Shown: positions 1-3,944 of the stretch, in pieces
Numbering within the stretch: position 1 is the first letter of the stretch
How the letters are laid out: each line of letters begins with the position of its first letter
NCBI GenBank assembly: GCA_016200365.1
Contig: JACQEW010000308.1
Span: 1 to 6,252, forward strand
Reading direction: 5' to 3'
Source: Nitrospinota bacterium
GTDB taxonomy: Bacteria; Nitrospinota; Nitrospinia; UBA9942
DNA length: 6,252 bases
Notes under the pieces: model-generated
Database searches by the model: none
Told to the model about the DNA's origin: nothing
Seen by the model: the letters and a program-made list of their open reading frames with translations, nothing else
Translations under genes and position numbers: made by a program

Positions 1-64
1 CAACAATTTCATGGTTACTAACCCACCACCTCCTTTCATTTAGAATTACACAGTTTGCTTAACC

Positions 65-123
65 CCTCACCCCCTGATAAAAACATTCAGGGGCTAACCC
101 TCTTCTTCCAAGAGGGGATGAGG
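65..123. repeat. Multi-hairpin palindromic repeat
   Basis: Three nested inverted repeats are visible. An outer arm CCTCA (65-69) pairs with TGAGG (119-123). Inside it lie a 7-bp hairpin, CCCCTGA (71-77) with TCAGGGG (87-93) and a 9-nt loop, and a second 7-bp hairpin, CCCTCTT (98-104) with AAGAGGG (110-116) and a 5-nt loop. This is the layout of a non-autonomous palindromic element (REP/MITE-like). The 9-nt loop matches the pattern YARAAMCMT found in hairpins at 1930-1954 and 4362-4384. No reading frame across it looks like a protein. Confidence 0.6.
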
Positions 124-176
124 AGCGAAAAGAAAAATATAAGGTTTTTTACCACATCCGCATTACCATGTCAAGT

Positions 177-206
177 ATTTTTTAGGAATTTTTTAGGAAT
201 TTTTTT
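177..206. repeat. AT-rich 11-bp direct repeat
   Basis: Two copies plus a partial third of a roughly 11-bp unit, AATTTTTTAGG, lie just upstream of the candidate promoter for the metalloprotease. The T-rich tract could act as an upstream promoter element, but this is inference. Confidence 0.4.
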
Positions 207-233
207 GAATTTAGTAAATATTTATGTTAGAAT
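205..233 (+). promoter_or_regulatory. Candidate sigma70-type promoter of the M48 protease gene
   Basis: TTGAAT (205-210) and TAGAAT (228-233) are separated by 17 bp. They match the -35 and -10 consensus at four and five of six positions. Transcription would begin near 240, about 24 nt before the GTG start at 264. The region is AT-rich, so a chance match is possible. Confidence 0.45.
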
Positions 234-263
234 TTTGTTAAACAAATAGGTTGGTCAAACACG

Positions 264-848
264 GTGAAAAAGTTGAGTCTTAAAATAAAATTATTATTCA
301 TTGGAATATTTTTTCTAATACAATCCAACAGATACCTCCTTGCCTCTGAAATAGAACCGGCTTTGCCCCTTGATGAGATTAAGATTCACGATACAGGAGA
401 ATATCTTAATATTAAATCCATCGGTAGCAGGATTGCAGAAGCCTCAAAAATTGATGTGCGGGTCATTATTACGAAGGAGGGCAAGGCAGATGCCTGTGTC
501 TATCCTGATGGAACGATTGTTTTAACCGAAGGTCTTATAAATCTTGCTGCCAATGATTCTGAAATTGCCTTTGTTATTGCCCACGAAGTCGGACACATAA
601 CCATGGGGCATTACAGACAGGAGATTGTCTACAGCATGCTGGATGACCTCTCTTTTCCTGAAAGGGCAAAAGAGGAGGTTGAGGCAGACCTTCACGGCGC
701 TGTCTTCATGCAGATGGCAGGCTATGACCCTGCATCGGCAGTAAGCCTTCTTATAAAGATGCTGGAGACAAGGAGCGACGCATCAGCCTATTTTTCCGAA
801 AGGATAGATACACTGAACCACTTCATCTCGCAGTATAATAAGGAATGA
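264..848 (+). CDS. Secreted M48-family zinc metalloprotease, compact form
   Basis: This encodes a 194-residue protein. Residues 1-27 look like a Sec signal peptide: Lys-rich start, hydrophobic core LLFIGIFFLI, probable cleavage after LLA. The HExxH zinc motif (H107, E108, H111) lies in AHEVGHITMGH. A downstream EEVEAD motif at 137-142 supplies the third zinc ligand, probably E138, and the conserved Asp 142, as in the M48/BepA-LoiP type. The predicted role is cleavage or quality control of exported proteins in the periplasm or at the envelope. It is small: about 26 residues separate HExxH from the Glu motif, and there are no TPR repeats or transmembrane helices beyond the signal. The GTG start is chosen because it opens the signal peptide; a weak SD-like AGGTTGG lies at 248-254. 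It ends in tandem TGA TAA stops. Substrate is unknown. Confidence 0.85.
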   Translation: MKKLSLKIKLLFIGIFFLIQSNRYLLASEIEPALPLDEIKIHDTGEYLNIKSIGSRIAEASKIDVRVIITKEGKADACVYPDGTIVLTEGLINLAANDSEIAFVIAHEVGHITMGHYRQEIVYSMLDDLSFPERAKEEVEADLHGAVFMQMAGYDPASAVSLLIKMLETRSDASAYFSERIDTLNHFISQYNKE

Positions 849-878
849 TAAATGAACAAAAACCTAACCCGAATAAAT

Positions 879-1018
879 CGGAAAAGAAAAAGAAAAAAGG
901 GGATAGGGGGATGGCGGAGATATGGAGATAGATAGAAGCAAGAAGCAAGATGCAAGATTCTTTTCTTGCCTCTTGCCTCTTACCTCTATCTCCCTATCTC
1001 CACTATCTCCTCATCCCC
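879..1018 (-). terminator. Possible terminator of the SDR gene (long hairpin plus T-tract)
   Basis: Read on the minus strand, the long imperfect hairpin that starts at the SDR stop codon is followed by a run rich in T (complement of 879-898, CTTTTTTCTTTTTCTTTTCC). This is the arrangement of an intrinsic terminator, though the stem is far longer than usual. For the convergent M48 gene the hairpin lacks a T-run on the plus strand but might still slow polymerase. Function is inferred from position and composition. Confidence 0.35.
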
Positions 1019-1020
1019 TT
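897..1020. repeat. Long imperfect palindrome built from 7-bp GCAAGAN units
   Basis: The arms 897-957 and 961-1020 are near reverse complements, with roughly 80% match by eye, around a very short centre near 958-960. The outer ends AAGGGGAT (897-904) and ATCCCCTT (1013-1020) are exact. The inner part of each arm is a 7-bp tandem repeat: GCAAGAA and GCAAGAT copies on the left, GCAAGAG copies on the complementary strand of the right arm. The same unit recurs 12 times inside the radical SAM gene (5770-5853). The palindrome fills most of the gap between two convergent genes. Confidence 0.7.
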
Positions 1021-1736
1021 TACTTACACCCTAAATAAGGCTCTACTATGATATCCTCAATATTCACCCTTAAAGGAAGCGATACAAGGGACACAACCAA
1101 ATCTGCAATATCCTCCACTTTATTTATATTAAGAGGATTTCCCTTCGACCAGTCAACAGAGTTATTTGAATCCACCATATAAGGATAGATAATGTGGACT
1201 TTTATATTGTAAGGTTTTAATTCCTTTGCCAATGCCTTCGAAAATCCTACGACACCAAACTTCGATGCCGAGTAGACAGCCTTTCCTTTAAGCCCAATCC
1301 TTCCTCCTACAGATGAGAAATTTATTATTATCCCGCCCTTTCTCTCCATCATTCCTTTCAGCACACCCTTTGTGCAGAGAAATATCCCCTTTAAATTCGC
1401 CCCCATTATTTTTTCCCAGTCTTCAACAGTAGTATCCAGAACAGGCTTTTCCAAATATTGCCCTGCATTATTTATGAGAATATCTATCTTCCCGAACCTA
1501 TCGAGAGCCTTTTTAATCATTATATTGACCTGTATCTCATCAGAAATATCGGTCTTTATGTGCAATGCAGTTCCACCGGATTCGGTTATAACCCGGCATG
1601 TCTCTTCCAATTCTGACAGGCTCCTCGATACCGGAATAACTGACGAGCCTGCCTTTGCCATTGCAATAGCAATCCCCCGTCCTATCCCCCTCCCTGCGCC
1701 TGTAATTAATGAGACTTTATCTTTAAGTTTGTCCAT
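1020..1736 (-). CDS. Short-chain dehydrogenase/reductase (SDR), FabG-like
   Basis: This is a 238-residue classical SDR. The Rossmann NAD(P)-binding motif TGAGRGIG is at 12-19, NNAG at 89-92, and the catalytic set is N114, S142, Y155 and K159 (YSASK). An Arg after the second strand (SR at 37-38) hints at NADP preference. The length is typical for the family. The start MDKLKDKVSLITGAG (ATG at 1734-1736) is the normal SDR beginning. The frame stays open to 1970, but that extension is repeat-derived. No clear SD is seen. Near the C-terminus the usual PG after the sixth strand reads PY (P185-Y186). The enzyme presumably reduces or oxidises a carbonyl/hydroxyl on a small substrate; which one cannot be told. 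It lies downstream of the sensor kinase on the same strand across a 312-base repeat-filled gap, so any functional link is weak. Confidence 0.88.
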   Translation of the reverse strand: MDKLKDKVSLITGAGRGIGRGIAIAMAKAGSSVIPVSRSLSELEETCRVITESGGTALHIKTDISDEIQVNIMIKKALDRFGKIDILINNAGQYLEKPVLDTTVEDWEKIMGANLKGIFLCTKGVLKGMMERKGGIIINFSSVGGRIGLKGKAVYSASKFGVVGFSKALAKELKPYNIKVHIIYPYMVDSNNSVDWSKGNPLNINKVEDIADLVVSLVSLPLRVNIEDIIVEPYLGCK

Positions 1737-1765
1737 GTAAAGGAAATTATAAAAATTCATATAGA

Positions 1766-1802
1766 ACACGGATGACACGGATGAGACGGATTGACACAGA
1801 TT
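1766..1802. repeat. 9-bp tandem repeat, ACACGGATG type
   Basis: Four adjacent, slightly diverged units: ACACGGATG (1766-1774), ACACGGATG (1775-1783), AGACGGATT (1784-1792) and ACACAGATT (1794-1802, after one extra G). From memory, motifs of this type are widespread in spacers of environmental bacterial genomes; their function is unknown. Confidence 0.75.
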
Positions 1803-1805
1803 AAT

Positions 1806-1829
1806 AAAGTGAAAGTGAAAGTGAAAGTG
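1806..1829. repeat. 6-bp tandem repeat (AAAGTG)x4
   Basis: Four perfect copies of AAAGTG in a row. In the minus-strand frame leading to the SDR they would encode alternating His and Phe, which argues against that extension being real protein. Confidence 0.85.
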
Positions 1830-1889
1830 AGAAGCAATAGATTCCTTACACTTATTCCGAGTTGCAATCAAGTTGACACTGTTCCTATT

Positions 1890-1958
1890 TGTCATTCCCG
1901 CAGTTCTTAGGCGGGAATCCAATATCTGGATGCCCGACAGAACCATTCGGGCATGACA
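1890..1958. repeat. Double-hairpin palindromic element (REP/MITE-like)
   Basis: Terminal inverted repeats TGTCAT (1890-1895) and ATGACA (1953-1958) enclose two perfect 8-bp hairpins, each with a 9-nt loop: ATTCCCGC (1894-1901) with GCGGGAAT (1911-1918), and ATGCCCGA (1930-1937) with TCGGGCAT (1947-1954). The first resembles the ATTCCC-N8-GGGAAT layout of the neisserial dRS3 repeat, though with an 11-nt interior. The second has the loop type seen at 71-93 and 4362-4384. No transposase is present, so it would need one in trans. Confidence 0.7.
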
Positions 1959-1977
1959 ACTTGAAAGCAAATTAGAA

Positions 1978-1995
1978 TTACACTTACACTTACAC
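1978..1995. repeat. 6-bp tandem repeat (TTACAC)x3
   Basis: Three perfect copies of TTACAC. The preceding stretch TAGAATTACAC (1973-1983) also occurs at 42-52, before the first multi-hairpin element, so it may mark a shared flank of dispersed repeats. Confidence 0.6.
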
Positions 1996-2005
1996 TTCTG
2001 TTAAA

Positions 2006-2023
2006 TCTGCGTCTCTGCGTTCT
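2006..2023. repeat. 8-bp repeat, CTCTGCGT type
   Basis: TCTGCG and TCTCTGCG units in tandem (complement: ACGCAGAG-like). It is short and only two units long, but of the same character as the other spacer repeats here. Confidence 0.4.
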
Positions 2024-2048
2024 ATTAAGTCTTTTTTCTTCATGCCCA

Positions 2049-3740
2049 TTAACTCACTGCCGGCAGTTTTATGATAAACTCCGTCCCCTTGTCAATCTGG
2101 CTTTTCACCGAAATCTTTCCGCCGTGCCCTTCTATTATCTCCTTACATACGGAGAGCCCCAAGCCTGTCCCTTTTCCGATTTCTTTTGTGGTAAAAAACG
2201 GCTCAAAGATTTTATTCAATTTTTCTTCGGGTATGCCGTGACCTGTGTCAGATAGGATTATCTCCACATATCTATCCTTTGCCCTGGTGGTAACGGTAAT
2301 ATTGCCCCCATCAGGCATTGCATCCCTGGCATTTGTAATGAGATTTAAAAATACCTGCTCCAATTGATTGGATATTGCCAATACCTTGCTCCCTGTCTGC
2401 GAAAAATTTTTTATGATATCTATTTTCTGGAGAATCCCCTGTCTCTCTATAAACTCAATGAAATTTTCTAAAATCTGATTTATGTCAAACCGCTTCATCT
2501 CCTCTTCAGGCTTTCTTGCATACTGGAGAAGTCCCTTTACGATATAGGCGATTCTATCGGTATTCCTTTTTATAATATCGAAGCCATCTATCCCCTTCTG
2601 TATCTTATCGGACAATTCCTTATTATCAGACATCTCCTTTAATTCCTTCAGGGTCTTCAGAAGCAGATGGATTTTCAGATTTATAGAAGTTACCGGATTA
2701 TTTATCTCATGGGCGACGCTTGCCGCCAGCTTTCCTATGGATGCCACCTTTTCCGCCTGAAGCAGTTTTTTATGGGTCTCTCTCAGCTCCTCAGTCCTCT
2801 CCTCCACCTTCCTCTCTAAATTTTCATTAAGCTGTGCGTTTTCTATCTGTATTATAATACGGTCTATAAAACGCTGGAGGATTTCCTGATCTTCCTTTTC
2901 AAACGGCACCCCTCCTGCCTTATCCGTCACATTCAGGACGCCTATAACCTTATCTTTAATTTTGAGGGGGAGACTTAACAGGGCGCTGTATTTATATTCT
3001 CCATCCTTTTTTTTAAACCTCGTGTCTTTATTTATATTCTCTATAAATAACGGCTTCCCCTCTCTCGCCACCTGGTTGGAGATTCCGCTGTCGGATATTT
3101 TGCTCTTATATCCTATTATCTTTTTATTTGTTGACGCCCTGACTGCAAGATGCTCCTCTTTGTCGTCCAGCAGCATAACCGAGCCTTTATCGGCGCTTAT
3201 CTGACTCAGGGTAACGAGGAGGGTTCTTTCGAGCTTTTCATCCAGGGAATAGCTCCATGATGCGAGGATCGAGGCGACCTTGTTTGCCGATTCTATCTCA
3301 AAACCCATCCTCTCTAACATTTCCCTCTGATTGAGTATCAGCTGCTTTTCCTTCTCCAATTCAGCCTTGAGCTCAACCTTTTCGGAGGCATTTTTTATAA
3401 CACGCAGGATAAAGTCAGGGTCGCCGAAAGGCTTTTTAATATACTGAAATACCCCGATTTTAAGGGCATCTACAGCAGCATCGTATTCGTTATACCCTGT
3501 CATAAGGATGACCTCCGGGGGCGAATCCGTATTTTTAAGCCTCTTTAACAGCTCTATCCCGTCCATTCCCGGAAGCTTTATGTCGGTGATAATTACAGAG
3601 GGCTTAAAAATCTTTGCCTTATTCAGAGCCTCGATGCCGTCCCCTGCCGTCTCGGTTTCAAATCCGCTGTTTGAGAGAAGCTCGGAGAGGAGTATACGGG
3701 TGTCCTTCTCATCGTCTACAATCAATATCTTTAAAGCCAT
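2049..3740 (-). CDS. Soluble hybrid sensor histidine kinase, REC-GAF-HisKA-HATPase_c
   Basis: A 563-residue signalling protein. Residues 1-118 are a receiver domain with acidic pair D9/D10, phospho-acceptor D53 (TDIKLPGMDG), T81 and K103 (KKPF). A charged, probably coiled-coil segment (119-150) leads to a GAF sensor domain (about 160-303), then a second coiled coil (305-330). The HisKA dimerisation domain has phospho-histidine H344 in AHEINNP. The HATPase_c domain shows the N-box (N466, N470), G1 DTGHGI (498-503), FEPFFTTK (512-519) and G2 GTGLGL (524-529). All catalytic residues seem intact. With no transmembrane segment it should act in the cytoplasm, its input being REC phosphorylation plus whatever GAF binds. 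No partner regulator is adjacent. The start at 3740 sits directly before the receiver domain; no strong SD is seen. It is divergent from the radical SAM gene. Confidence 0.93.
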   Translation of the reverse strand: MALKILIVDDEKDTRILLSELLSNSGFETETAGDGIEALNKAKIFKPSVIITDIKLPGMDGIELLKRLKNTDSPPEVILMTGYNEYDAAVDALKIGVFQYIKKPFGDPDFILRVIKNASEKVELKAELEKEKQLILNQREMLERMGFEIESANKVASILASWSYSLDEKLERTLLVTLSQISADKGSVMLLDDKEEHLAVRASTNKKIIGYKSKISDSGISNQVAREGKPLFIENINKDTRFKKKDGEYKYSALLSLPLKIKDKVIGVLNVTDKAGGVPFEKEDQEILQRFIDRIIIQIENAQLNENLERKVEERTEELRETHKKLLQAEKVASIGKLAASVAHEINNPVTSINLKIHLLLKTLKELKEMSDNKELSDKIQKGIDGFDIIKRNTDRIAYIVKGLLQYARKPEEEMKRFDINQILENFIEFIERQGILQKIDIIKNFSQTGSKVLAISNQLEQVFLNLITNARDAMPDGGNITVTTRAKDRYVEIILSDTGHGIPEEKLNKIFEPFFTTKEIGKGTGLGLSVCKEIIEGHGGKISVKSQIDKGTEFIIKLPAVS

Positions 3741-3834
3741 AGGTAAAAACTTACCACAAAGAATAGGAATTTACAATTTACGATTTGAGATTTACAATTT
3801 TATTTTTAAATTGCAAATTGTAAATCGTAAATTT

Positions 3835-3859
3835 CTTTGTATCCTTTGAGTCTTTGTGG
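3835..3859. repeat. Short tandem repeat, CTTTGTGG type
   Basis: Three diverged units, CTTTGTATC (3835-3843), CTTTGAGT (3844-3851) and CTTTGTGG (3852-3859), lie at the centre of the larger inverted repeat. The complement CCACAAAG also appears at 3754-3761, making a further near-inverted pair. Confidence 0.55.
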
Positions 3860-3873
3860 TTAAATAATATAAA

Positions 3874-3902
3874 TTTACAATTTTGTTTTTAAATCGTAAA
3901 TT
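3874..3902 (+). promoter_or_regulatory. Weak candidate promoter for the radical SAM gene
   Basis: TTTACA (3874-3879) and TAAATT (3897-3902) are 17 bp apart, matching -35 at five and -10 at four of six positions. Both are made of repeat sequence, and the region is so AT-rich that other placements are equally possible. Confidence 0.2.
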
Positions 3903-3930
3903 GTAAATCGTAAATTGTAAATTCCTATTC

Positions 3931-3944
3931 AGGGGGTTGTTTTG
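3931..3944 (+). promoter_or_regulatory. Shine-Dalgarno and TTG start of the radical SAM gene
   Basis: AGGGGG (3931-3936) lies 5 nt before TTG (3942-3944). The frame is closed by TAA at 3918-3920, so no ATG or GTG start exists upstream. The next in-frame ATG (4029) would remove the conserved RPSRYLGNEVNS segment. This supports TTG as the true start. Confidence 0.75.

Larger units (their letters stand above)
1737..2048. other. Gene-free gap packed with dispersed and tandem repeats
   Basis: No credible gene lies in these 312 bases. In order they hold a 9-bp tandem repeat (1766-1802), a 6-bp tandem repeat (1806-1829), a double hairpin (1890-1958), a second 6-bp tandem repeat (1978-1995) and an 8-bp repeat (2006-2023). 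The frame upstream of the SDR start is open here, but it encodes low-complexity residues such as alternating His-Phe from the 6-bp repeat. No clear promoter or terminator was found. Confidence 0.7.
3762..3929. repeat. Composite AT-rich inverted repeat between divergent genes
   Basis: A perfect 25-bp inverted repeat bounds this segment (3762-3786 with 3905-3929). Inside are further pairings: 3789-3800 with 3815-3826 (12 bp, perfect) and 3873-3883 with 3898-3908 (11 bp). The units are variants of AAATCGTAAATTGT repeated about every 9-18 bp on either strand. It fills most of the 201-bp gap between two divergent start codons: its right end is 12 nt before the TTG at 3942 and its left end 21 nt from the kinase ATG. 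Both promoters should lie in or next to it. RNA from either side could fold strongly. Confidence 0.8.

Noticed and set aside
55..249. Open frame of 64 codons on the plus strand
   Set aside because: It runs through the multi-hairpin repeat and the AT-rich promoter region, has no ribosome site or recognisable domain, and ends just before the M48 gene.
852..935. Tiny plus-strand frame of 27 codons after the M48 stop, rich in Lys/Arg
   Set aside because: It reads an A-rich tract and the left arm of the long palindrome; the composition explains it and nothing suggests translation.
1737..1970. N-terminal extension of the SDR by 78 residues
   Set aside because: The extra residues come from the 9-bp, 6-bp (His-Phe) and hairpin repeats, while MDKLKDKVSLITGAG at 1736 is the normal family start.
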